A DNA stretch of 64,000 nucleotides from Sindora glabra (Eukaryota > Streptophyta > Magnoliopsida > Fabales > Fabaceae): assembly GCA_020226215.1 (NCBI GenBank), contig CM035226.1, forward strand, positions 59,481,455 through 59,545,454, given 5' to 3'. The notes under the pieces were generated by a model. It was not told the DNA's origin. It worked only from the letters and a program-made list of their open reading frames with translations, and searched no databases. Position 1 is the first letter of the stretch. Each line of letters begins with the position of its first letter. The position numbers were made by a program, and so were the translations under genes. Shown one piece after another: positions 37,985 through 49,450 of the stretch.

Positions 37985-38721
37985 TATAATTAGGCTATAT
38001 GATAGTGAGGCTAATAGATAGAAATGATAAATATAACCAAATGTAAATAGTCAAAGAAAATATGTTAAAAATAACCTTTTGATGCCCCAAAGTAATCAAT
38101 ATCTTTAAGTGGGCAATAACACCTTTTAGGCTAAAGAATGCCAAAGCTACATATCAATATGCCATAAATACAATCTTCTATGACATCATTAAGAAGTTAT
38201 TAAAAGTATATATCAATGGTATAGTATGAAAGCTTATTTCCATGAAAAACTTAGAAAATCTAAGACAAATTTTTAACTACAAAGAGATAACTTGAAGATG
38301 AATCCTTTGAAATATGCATTCAACATTTTAGTATGTAATTTCTTAGGATTCTTAGTTCATTAAAAAAGGGATTGAAGTGTATAAGAATAAATCCAAAGCC
38401 ATAATAGAGACTTCAACACTAACCAATAAAAAGGAACTATAATGCTTTCTTGGTAAAGTTAATTATTTAAAAAAGGTTCATTTCAATCTATCTAGTTGAA
38501 TATAAGTATTCTCACCTTTGCTAAAACTAAAATATAATGAGTAGTTTATTTGATAGGATGAACCCTAAACAACATTCAAATATATAAAAAAAGCATTTAA
38601 CCAATCCGCCAATGATATCCTCTCTAATCCAAGCTAACCCTTAAAATTGTATATTTTAACCTCTAGTTATGTAATTAGGTGTTTTCCTACTTAAGAAAAT
38701 GATGAAGGGAAATAAAAGGCA
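37985..38721 (+). pseudogene. Tat reverse transcriptase, second part (decayed)
   Basis: The plus-strand reading has GYMIVRLIDRNDKYNQM, then WAITPFRLKNAKATYQYAIN (about 38112-38170). Next come KVYINGIV, where the catalytic YxDD is replaced by YING, and LKMNPLKYAFNILVCNFLGF. ELQCFLGKVNYLKK and FSPLLK complete the series. This is the palm-thumb-connection order of Ty3/gypsy reverse transcriptases. It ends ENDEGK.KA at insertion C. Confidence 0.83.
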
Positions 38722-41700
38722 TGTCATAACCAATTTCCAAGGCACATGACCAGTATAGAAAGCTACTATAAGTAACTACCTACCAACCCTGTCAATTTGG
38801 ACTTTACAATATGCAATGAGTGATGATATATTATCAAATAAGTGTAAATATGTAGTAATGAGAGACCAAATATTCAGTTATCATGAAACAAAAATAGATA
38901 TGCATCACCATCAACTCTAATTGTCACCATAATGCATGAGCAAGCCCACTTCCACCCTATCTATCAGTAACTAAGTACTTAAGGAGAGAAATATCCTATT
39001 TTTTTAAAAAAAAGAAAGAAAAGGAAAAGAGTGAGTTTTCTTAAAAACTCAGTGAGCAAGCAATGACGCAAACAAAACATAATTAGAACTTAATTTTAAC
39101 ATAGCAAAAAATTTATCATTAATTTTATTGTGAAAGGCTTCCATAAAGAGTCAATAGGTTCTTATAATTATGCTGAAAGGAAAAAGTTACTCCAAGAGGC
39201 AACCTACTTTCCAAGGGGGCAAACATATGCATAGGCATTATCAAACCTATTGAAGATTATACAATGCTTTTACATTATCATCCTTTATTGAGAATTGAAT
39301 CATAAATCTAATACATTCACTATTATACCTGATAGAAACCCAATAGGAATAAATCATTAGAACCTAATTAAAAACTATTTATTATTAGGTAATTAGTGAA
39401 ATTATTGATTAATTTCAATAGACAAAAATTCATTAGAATTTATTTTGGAAAATTTTGATTATTTCTAAGGTTAATAGTATCTTGGAGTAATATAAGATTT
39501 TTCTACCAAGAAGCATCCTATGAAAACCCAAATAATTAGAAATGTGAAATTTTTGGTAAAAACAAGGTGACATGCATGATCACCCCTTGAAACCAAAATA
39601 AGAATATTTAATTTTGAAAATAAATAGTATAAATAGTAAAAAAATTGGCTAGTAACTATGAGAATACTTTTTATAAATGACAATTTAATAAAATGCCTAA
39701 GTTTATGATTTTTCCTTGGAATGTGTATAATATTCTCATTAGTGTTTTATCAAAAAGAAAATATGATTGATTTAATTAAATGAAGCAAAAAGTGTAACAC
39801 TCACAAGTATTGTTTCATTAAGCTTAAATTTTAATTAGGATTATGGATTCAAGTGTTTAGTAATTTATTATGGAAATCCAAGATGGAGCTCCAATATTTG
39901 AATTATGAAATTTAATATTATTCTTCAAAGGAAACTATTGAAGAATTAACTTAATTACAAGGGAATTAATGGTATTTTTCAAAAGTGATGGACTAATTTT
40001 AGCATTTTCCAAGAGATAATTCTAGAGGTGACGATGTGGATTAAGGATTATTATTTTATGAAGCTTAAAAACACTTGTTTGAATTTAAAAGCCAATAAGA
40101 CTTTGTCATGTCATCCAAATGAGAAGGAGACATTTACATGTTAAAGCATTTAACAAAAGAATACTATATTGGATTTTATGAAGAGATGACATGGAAAAGA
40201 TAACATTATTTTAATAAGAATTAAGCATGTGTGAAGAAAAATCATGTGAGCATTAATAAGGGAATATTACACTTAGATATTATGGATTTTATTTGAAGAT
40301 ATTGTAGGATAATAGAATATTTTTGAATGATTTTGTCCCCTTTAAAGAAGTAAAACCATGGCCATCATCTTGTGAGGGGAAGATAATTATATTTTGAAAT
40401 GTCATAAAGGCCCTTGAGCTTCATTATAAATAGAGATAGGATTTTCACTTTTCTTTATACCATTTCAAGAAGCCATCCATGCTTGAGAGAAAGAAATGAG
40501 AAAGAGAATTTGAGTCTTTGGAAAGAGAATTTTTCAAAGTTCTTAAAGAGATTTTGAGTGTTGGTTGAATTCTTACAAGTTCTAGCTCCCTTGATCTTCA
40601 AGAAAGGTAGATGTTCCTACACTTGAGTGGTTTCATCTCCTTTTTATGATTCTTTTCTTAGATTTTATACTAATCTTATAGTATTTTATAGGTGATGAAC
40701 TTGAATCCATAAGATTGTAAAAAAATAAGCAAGCATATTAAACATGAGTGGATATTTACCCTTTTTTTCATTATTTTCTTTTACAAAAATTTTATGCATG
40801 AGATGTATATGTTTTGTAGTTGTTATTGTGTTGAAACCATGATTTATCATAGTGGAATTGCTTGAAAAGGTTTCTTAAAAGGGTTTTGAAAGAAAAGTTT
40901 ATTTTTGGAAAATGATTGTTTGGTTTCCATTTTTAGAAAAGAAAAGTCTTTGAGAAGTTTTCTTAAAAGATGGAGCAAACAAAATGTTTTCAAAAATGGG
41001 GATTTACTAAAAATAGATCTTCAAAGAGATATGAAAAAAATGTTTTTCCTAAGATACTACTCAAAATAGTAAGGTTAGAAACATGTTTTCATACAAAGTG
41101 AAGCAAAATTCTTTTTCGAAGAAAGTATAAGGAGCTCTCAAGTACCCCATATTTTCATAGAGCAAATCTTAAATTTGTATATAGAAACCTAGTATATGTT
41201 ATTCTAGAACATATTACAAGCATCATACAATTGTTACATTAAGGTTTTAAAGTAAAAATCCACTTTGAAATCATCATAGAAGCTTTCAATGTTTTATAGG
41301 TTTTAACAAGAAAAAATTCTATTTTCTTACAAAAACTTATCATAATGCATTTTAAACTTATTTTGATATGTTAATAGACATTTTTATCAAATTTTTTTAA
41401 GAAAAATATTTTAGAAAAAAAGAATTATAGCTCTCGATTTTGGTATTGCAAAACAATATGAAAATTTCTATATTTGAAGCTAGAAATGGTTTCCTACAAA
41501 ATGGTTTTTAACCAAATTATTTTAGTTAATTATTTGGAATATGTTCTACTTATGATAAAGCTGAAAATGATGTTTAAAGCCTATCTTTCTTTAATGGAAA
41601 ATTTGGGGAAACAATCCATAAATTTTCATATTGAAATTGAATTTCAAAAGGTAAAAGTATCCTTTTCAAAGTGTTTTAATAGTTTAAGTATGAGTAACTT

Positions 41701-44700
41701 GTGTAACTTATTTTAAGTTTGAAAATATTAACAAATGGAGTTTATTAATCCTATTTAAAATTTAAAAAATTCCAAAATTTTTCAATAAAAATTGATATTT
41801 AAAATAGGATTTCCAAGTATAAGTTGTTTGGTAAAACCTAAGGAAAATGTATGCCTTATTGCATGAGATTTTGATATGTATATGTGATAAAAAAATGTAA
41901 TTTTTCTGCTACTTTTTAGTGCATTGCACTAAGATGCTTAAAATAAGAGGATAAAATAGTCTTTTTACTTGTTAAAATAGTGCACAAATCATAGGCTTGC
42001 AACTGCATGAGTTAAGAATGTAAGAACTTGGAAAATCCTAATAGTATGCTTCAATTTTTCATAATGAATAACCAAAAAAAATATTGCAATAATTTTTCAA
42101 GGAAATTATTTTTTGTTATAATATATATGTATATAGAATTAGTGACAGTGAGATCATGCTTGAATATGAATGAAAAATGCTTAAAAGAAAGCATATGGTA
42201 TCTCACAATTCTTATGAGGATAACTATGGGTTATATGATAACTTTAATGCATGTGTATATTATAAAATTTCTCATAAATGCACTAATGAATTGTTGAGAA
42301 AGATAAATATATGATCAAATATGAAATAGATCTTTTATATGAGATGCTATTTGGCATATGAAATGAGAAGCAAGAATGCTTGAGTAAGTCACTTGATATG
42401 TGACAAGTAAATGTGAACTCTATCTTATGAGATTCTAAAATATGATTATATTATTGATATATGTTTGTTTTGGCAATAGATGGCGTGTTAAGCTTTCCTT
42501 ATTTTATATGAATAAAGCTTTATGCCACATGATATTTTTTAAGCTTTATGTTGTATGATATTTTGATGGCTTTTATGTCAAATGTGTATACAGGATGAAT
42601 TAATGCTTATGTGATCTTATGGTTTGAAAGCCCACTTGATGATGTAACATAAAAATATGATATGATCATGTGATATAAGACCTTTGTAAAGAGTATGGAT
42701 ATTTGGCAAGGCACTTGTATTTTAAGTTACACGAAATGATGCATGGAATTTAGCATGGTTAGAATAGGGTTGGAAAATGTATGGTAAAGTTGGTCCGAAG
42801 TAACAAGGAGGAACCTCACATGCTTCCTTGCTATTTATTATGTCACATAGTTTTATTACTCTATAAATCTATCTAACTTATTGTTCAATTTATCTAAAAA
42901 TATTTATAAGTGCAACAAAACATAATTGATAATTATGAATTATATGGAAAAAGTACCTCTGGCAAGAAAATGTTTATAATATATGTCTTGTGTATAATTA
43001 GTTTTCTTGACTAAAACCTTTAGAAAATAGGTAAGCTGGCTATCTCACTAAGTAATTTATTACTTACTTGATTTATGGATGAAATTTTTAGATACTCCTT
43101 CAATTGATGGCTCTTATGATTATCATTGATATTTGGTGGCATATTTATGAGATTGCTTATGAATGGTATTAACTAGAATTTTATTTTAGCCTATGAACCT
43201 AATCATATTGGCATGTAGCTAATACATAAAGCACATGTAATGAGGTTGGAACTAGAGGTTCCTAATCTAGTTCATAAGTTCTTTATAATCCATCTAGCAT
43301 AAGGTGCATATGATGTGGCTTTAGAGACTCTAATTCTAGCTTTTGTTGGCTATGTTGTTGAGTTCTATGTTGAAATACCCCTAATACTTTCATAGATCCT
43401 ATAGCAATTACAGCACTGGTTGCCACAATAGCAACCATATCACCAATAATAATCTACGAGTAATCACCAATCTTAGCCTTTAAAGATTTTGAGTATAACC
43501 CCTCTATGGACACTTGTGACAGTTAGTCTCCACGATAATTATTACATTTTATCTTTTCATCTTTAGTTATTATGTGACTTTTTTGTATAATTATCCTAAC
43601 TTTGTCTAATAGGTTATAATATAACCTAGTTATCTTTGTATAAATATCATGTACATATATGATGCATATTTTGGAATATATGTTTTAATTATAGTGATGT
43701 TTTTGTGGAAAAAAAAAAAAGTCCATAATTTTACAAAGAAAAAAGGAAGGAAAAATTATTTTCAATATATTTTAAGAAAAAAGGTAACTAATTTATAGAA
43801 ATATTTTTATATGCCTTAGTTTTGAAAATATTTAATATATGATTATTTATTTACTTAAAGCACTTATTTTCAAAGAAATATTTTAAAGAAAAATATTTCT
43901 AATTTGATTTTTAAAAAAATATAATTTCTGAATACTATTTGTATTAAAGAAATAGGGTCTTCTAATTTTTTGAAAAAATTCTAACTTGCTCTTATTCTAT
44001 TATATTTATATTGTTATAAAAAATTTGAATATTTATCAAAAAAATTCCTTAATGTTTCTATTTTATTAAAGATTATTCAAATCTATCTATTTCTTATCAA
44101 AGATTTTATTCTATCTACTAAAGTTATTGTTTACTTAAAAATGAGGATTTTATTTGTTAAAATTATTATTTATTTTATAAAATTTTAAAATATTGAACCT
44201 TATCAATTTAAGAGAAGCTACTTACTAATTTGACAATACATGTTAAAAAAATTAGTGAATTTTTTTGAACTTGAAATTTTTGTGTATTCCACATTTTTAG
44301 AAAATTAAAAAGGATTTTATTTGGAAAGGCTTCTGAAAATATTCAGTTCATATTTTTATACTGGTTATGATAGTTCATAAATGGATCGTGGCATTCACAC
44401 CTTCATTTTACAATTCAATTTTATTAGTTCAATATCACTCCCATGTACTATACTAGCAACACCTCATAGGCTCATTTACTTTGAAGGTAATGAAATTATA
44501 ATAATTCAAGAATAAATAATAAAAAAAAGTAAATCTTCTTGTCACTCCTATCTATCCTTATCCCCTTCAAGTTTATTATTGTTCCTTCAAGTTAATCTTA
44601 TTCCTTACAAATTGTTACTAGATTCAATGTTCAAGGTGAAATTAATATGCTCCCATCTCACTTTCACAATTATAATACAATTTAAACTCAGTTAGTATAA

Positions 44701-45950
44701 AGGGTACAATTACATATCATTAAACAATTTTTAGCACTAATTATACCACTATTACATGGCCGTAAGTGTCTCTTCAACATCAATTATCCAACTCATATGT
44801 GTTTTCACTAAAACTCTAATACATAATAACTATTCATGTTTTTTTTTAAAAATTAAATCTTCATTTTTATGTTTACAATCCATATCATGGTTAACCATGC
44901 ATTAAACAAACAACTTTGTTAGTTCAAACCATTAAAACATGAAAATTAGTTAGAGGAATCATTTTTTGAAGCAATTTTAAACCTATAACAACCTTCTATA
45001 GGTTTGAAATTGATTATAAAATCAATTCAAAGTACTGGTTCTACTTCTGGAAGAGGAGAATTCATTCTAAAATCAATTCTATTCCTATAAATTGCTTTTA
45101 GGAGTAGGGAATTACTTTTGGAAGCAATTCCTAACCCTGTTCTTTGAATTATAGGCTTAAGGAATCAATTCTAAAAGTGATTCACACATAAATACCGTTG
45201 CATATTTCAAGAAATTTCATTATTTATTTATAGGAAAACCTCCTAAATATTGACACAAGTATTAAATAACTTGATCTAAGCACTATTTGACATGGAAGCA
45301 ACAATCTAGGACTTAAATCACTAAAGTTCCATTGCAAATCACCATTTGGCATCATTTATTCTTGAAATCAAACATTTTAAAGAAAAACAAACTATTATCA
45401 ATTGCAATCATAATATTTATGCAATTATAAATAAAATGCTAACTTATAAATTTTGGAAAAAAGGATAAATAATGAATTTAAAAGTGGAATGGTTCCTAAA
45501 CACATTGAAGTAAGAAGATTTAGGGTTAGGGTCTCAAAATACCATTTACCTCTAAATACCCATCTCAAAGGAAATTTTAAAGGAAAAAAATGAAGGAATT
45601 GCTATAAGATTGAAGTGATAGAACCTTTACTTGACTTGATCTTGAAGAGAAAAAGAGAAAGGAAGATGAAATTGGTTGCTTGGAAGGCCTGGGAGAAGAA
45701 AAGGATAAGTTTTAGTATTTGTGAGAAAATGTTGATAAGTGAAGGTAGGTTTAGGAAAAATATGATAGAAGAAATGCCCTTAGGCAAATTTAGAAAATTT
45801 ATCTCCTATTTCTTTCTTAACTCACATATTTACTTGAAATCACTTTTACTTATTTATTCAATAGCCAAATACTTATACATACGTAAATTTATTTCCAAAC
45901 ATAGCTATTTGTTTTATAATATAATATTTTGTAGTCTAACAAATGTAATG
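38722..45950 (-). mobile_element. Solo LTR 'C' (TGTTACATTC..TTGTGACA type), split by LTR B
   Basis: Bounded by tgtcataacc (38722) and aatgtaatg (45950), eroded versions of the ends of the solo LTR at 54854-57229. It is flanked by a perfect 5-bp duplication AGGCA (38717-38721 and 45951-45955). Removing it rejoins the host frame as GK.KAIYYLSK, exactly as expected for the Tat reverse transcriptase/RNase H boundary. Without B it is about 2.6 kb, close to the 2.4 kb of the relative. Confidence 0.72.
39793..44399 (+). mobile_element. Long LTR 'B' (same family as A) nested in C
   Basis: Starts TGTAACACTCACA (39793) and ends near GGATCGTGGCA (44393) or TTCACA (44399). It matches A in order and in reverse orientation. 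Shared points include a TATA region (tataaatagag near 40426), a t(g/a)agtggatatttac tract near 40747, the cattacttact motif near 43061 and ataggrtctt near 43955. No target duplication could be found, so the ends are provisional. Short open frames at 41474-42297 have no domain. Confidence 0.55.
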
Positions 45951-46057
45951 AGGCAATTTATTATTTGTCCAAGATATTGAATGTATCTAAACAAAAATAT
46001 TTGGCAATTGAAAAGTTATGTCTTACTTTATAATGTTCTTGTACTAAGGTAAGATAT
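45951..46057 (+). pseudogene. Tat RNase H, first part
   Basis: Reads EAIYYLSKILNVSKQKYLAI then EKLCLTL.CSCTKVRY. This matches the Ty3/gypsy RNase H block AIYY.SK.L...E..Y..IEK.CLAL..A..KLRHY. It stops exactly at the next solo LTR (46058). Confidence 0.8.
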
Positions 46058-47501
46058 TGTTAGTGTATATGCCCTAAAACTAATCATATTGGTGATTGTA
46101 ATTTTGAATCATGTTATTTTAATGGCAATTCCAATTATTATATTTATATATATTATCTGCGTAATATATTCAATTATAATAATAACCTTAGAATAATTGT
46201 ATTCTTAAATGTCTCTAGTCATATATCATTGTGGATTAGGTTGCTTTGATATGTTAAGACTAGCATGTGTGAAGACTTATATGGGATATTAAGTTTACAC
46301 ATGAGTACAAGTTAGAGAACTTGTATATTGGACCGACCCATATTAAGAACACTACATGGATCGTTATATGAGTGTCATAAGTGGTTCTTAATGATTATTA
46401 TTAATATGATCCTTTGACCTGAGATCACCAAGGTTCCCTACATGTGAGTTTCATATTTTGATACTATTCTATATCACTAATGGTTAAGTGAATGCAAGGA
46501 TAGATATTGGATATGTCACATATCATGCAGAGGGGTTTGTGTGATCAAGATGGGATTTGTCCCTCCGATATAACAGGAGTAACATCTATGGGCCCCTTAA
46601 TTAAGTAAAGTTGAGAAAATGCATGGCCATGCTCAGATAAATTGACATGAGATGTCAATTACATTTGTTTTAGTCAGCTTACTTAGGAATCAAGAAACCT
46701 TAAGGTTGGGCTATACGGGAATGACACGGTCCATGTCTCGTGCTCAATCTAGATGTATAGGACAAAAGGACATAAGTGATAATCACGTGTAAAAGTTTAG
46801 TCAAATCACCGACTTTCTCATTACTTGGGTAACAATGATGTGTTGCTAGACACCAATCATTATTTATGATTATTAATATGATTAATGGTCATTGCCAATG
46901 TAATGAGAGCTTGTAGGGTCGCACACCTAGAGCCAAGTGAATTTGGAATTAATGGACTAAATTATTTGGGCTTAATATTTAGGAATTCATGTTATAATTA
47001 TAAGGCCCAATAATAAGCCTATAATTATACATGGAATAAAGCCCAAATAGGTTAGGTTTTTCTATGCACCTATTTAAATAGGCTTGTTAGGTAATAATAG
47101 ATTTATCTATCATTATTCACGCACCAAAAAGGCATAGAAAACCTTAGCACCCCTCCTTGACCAAAAATCCCTGAAGAGGCGTAGCTAGCACTACGAGGTG
47201 TAAGGAGACCAATTCCAACCGGTGTGTGTAGTGGACATTCATCGGTGATTCACTGGTACGTGTGGATACCACAGAGGTGCAGCCATATAAACGCTGTACT
47301 GGTGATCTGATCTTCGAGTTTCTATTCTGGTTCATGATTTGGAGAGCAGATCAGATTTGCTGTGCAGCGGACAGAAGATTTTAGCCGAAAGGTATAAATC
47401 CTAATCCCTAATCTATAGCGTTCTAAATTCGCATGGATCCTTGGTGGAAATCGTGCAAAAATTTTATTCCGCTGTGCATGTATGATACGCGATTTCCAAC
47501 A
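46058..47501 (+). mobile_element. Solo LTR (copia-like, copy 3) splitting Tat RNase H
   Basis: A 1444-bp unit starting TGTTAGTGTATATGCCCT and ending GATACGCGATTTCCAACA, with a perfect 5-bp duplication GATAT (46053-46057 and 47502-47506). RNase H similarity continues on both sides. It is a shorter, more diverged relative of copies 1 and 2; for example ttcccta(c)atg(a/t)g near 46434 corresponds to a tract in both. Confidence 0.88.
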
Positions 47502-48230
47502 GATATTACTTATTTCTATCTATTGTTTAGTAGTAGCAAAAATTGACATCTTAAAATATATATTATTATGGTCTTTAATACGTGGCCAAGTTGGAAAATG
47601 GGCTTTAGGTCTAGTGAAATTTACATTAAAATATTTCTTATTAAAGGCCATAAAAGTCCAAATTATGGTTAACTTTATGGTTAGCATCATGAATGACCAA
47701 TTAATTTTTTCAGAGTGACATGCCTAAAATTGTATTTCAATAGCCCATGTTATAAAAATGGTGTTGTTGTTGCCTTCCTAATCATCACACCATAAAACAA
47801 GCTAATTGAATTTTTATTTATGCTAAGTGTTAAGTGTTTAAATAATGAAGCCTAATATAAAGCATCAATTATCGGTTTAGAAATCTTGTTAGAACAAGGA
47901 ACATACAATATTGAAATTTATAGTGATTCATGATTAATTATTAATTAAATTTTACGGGAGTAAAAGTGTGTGAGTCTTAGTATAGCAAAACACTTGGCCA
48001 TTTCAACTAGAATGTTGTATGAATTTAATGATGTAGTCATTAAGTATATGCCCCAAGCTGAAAATGAAAAGGCCAACACTTTGGCCCAAATTACTTCAGG
48101 ATATAAAATCCACAAGTCAAAATTGATCAAGCCAATTATAAATAAAGTTCAACTTAAGCCAATATACTCACAAAAGATATTATGTACAAATGTAACTAAT
48201 GTCCTAATTGACTAAAGCATGTCCTTGATA
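47502..48230 (+). pseudogene. Tat RNase H end and second (archaeal-type) RNase H
   Basis: The frame at 47502-47720 reads ILKYILLWSLIRGQVGKWAL then KFTLKYFLLKAIKVQIMVNF. This corresponds to the connection LKY.LSRP.LRGR.GKWAL.L.EF...Y.P.KA.KGQ..ADFL. It is followed by SIIGLEILLEQGTYNIEIYS DS (47865-47935), then CVSLSIAKHLAI and FNDVVIKYMPQAENEKANTL. That is an archaeal-type RNase H with GL..LL..G and Y.PR..N..AD.LA motifs. The pair of RNase H domains places the element in the Tat lineage. Confidence 0.8.
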
Positions 48231-49450
48231 AAATATCTTAACAATCCATCTAATAATACAAGTTGAATAGTTAGAATAAAAGCCTTAAAATTCATGCTTC
48301 TTGATGATCAATTATACAAAAAGAGCTTTGAATAGCAACTACTTTGATGTAAAAGTGAAGCATAAGCTATTTTAGCCATGGACAAAGTTCATGAAGGCAT
48401 ATATGGTACTCACTATGTCAAAATCAAAATGAAATAAGTACTAATTGGAAAGAACTTTTACTAGCCGAAAATGGTTAGGAATTGCATTAATTATGCCAAG
48501 GGATACTAAGAATGCCAAATGTATAAGCCAATTTAAAAAGTATTAGCTATTGAATTAAAATGTATTATCAAACCACAGCCATTTAGAGGTTAGGTTATGG
48601 ATATCATTGACAAGATCTATCCTCCATCAATAAAAGGCCACCATTTTATTTTAGTGGCTAGAGTCTACTTCACGAAGTGGATCAAGTTAGCTAGGTATAA
48701 AGAGATAAAATAGTTAAACATTATTGAATTTATTGAAAACAAATTAGTTTGTAAGTTTGACTTATATGAGAGAATAGCAACTGATAATGATACTGTATTT
48801 ATAGGTTAAAAGGTGAAAGGATATGTCAAATTAAGGAGAATTAAGATGTTTGCATTAACTCTTTATTTCATGCAAATTAATGGTCAGGTTGAAGCTGCCA
48901 ACAAACTCATTATTAACTTGATTAAGAAACATTTTGGTTAATATTCTAGGAATTTGCACCACATGTTAGAAAATGAGCTTTAGGCAATTCAAAGCTCACT
49001 GCAATAGTCAAGTGGAATAAAGCTTTACAAGTTAGTATGTGGTCACGATTCAATACTATTTCTCGAAGTAAAGATACATGCTTTAAGGGTGTAAAGGCGA
49101 AATAAGTTGTTGTAAGATGATTATTATAATTTTATGCTTAATGAAATAGAAAACTAAAATGAATTCCATTGGGGTGCTTTAGATGCATTAGTACATAATA
49201 AAGAAAAATTGGTCGAACAATATAATAAACATATTAAAAAGAAGAAATTTTTACAAAGCCAATTAGTGTGGAAAGTTATATTATTGATTTAGATTAAGTA
49301 AAGTTATGAAAAATTATCACCTCATTAGGAAAAAAACATTCTCAATTATTTAGTGTTTTAATGAAATAAGTTACAAAATTAAAAACATTGAAGGCCACAA
49401 GTTGAAAACCATCAATAAGAAATATCTAAAGCCATATAAGTTAAGCATAT
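48231..49450 (+). pseudogene. Tat integrase (decayed)
   Basis: Zinc-binding region: VHEGIYGTHYVKIK and then NCINYAKGY.ECQMY, an H-H-C-C pattern (48390-48525). Catalytic core: VMDIIDKIYPPSIKGHHFIL (first D, near 48600), then RIATDNDTVFIG (second D, near 48785), then INGQVEAANKLIINLIKKHF (E, near 48890). The D-D-E order and spacing are those of retroviral-type integrases. The C-terminus reads YNKHIKKKKFLQSQLVWKV and ends TINKKYLKPYKLS near 49445, typical of Tat pol ends. About one stop per 20-30 codons. Confidence 0.82.

Noticed and set aside
41474..42297. Two ORFs (41474-41716, 42028-42297) as genes
   Set aside because: AT-rich, no domain, inside LTR B, and not conserved in frame in its relative A.
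45615..45980. 121-codon ORF
   Set aside because: It lies across LTR C and the RNase H junction, lacks any domain, and is explained by the C/RNase H boundary.
47482..48215. ORFs at 47482-47718 and 47970-48215 as separate small genes
   Set aside because: They are fragments of Tat RNase H domains; the first even begins inside the neighbouring solo LTR.
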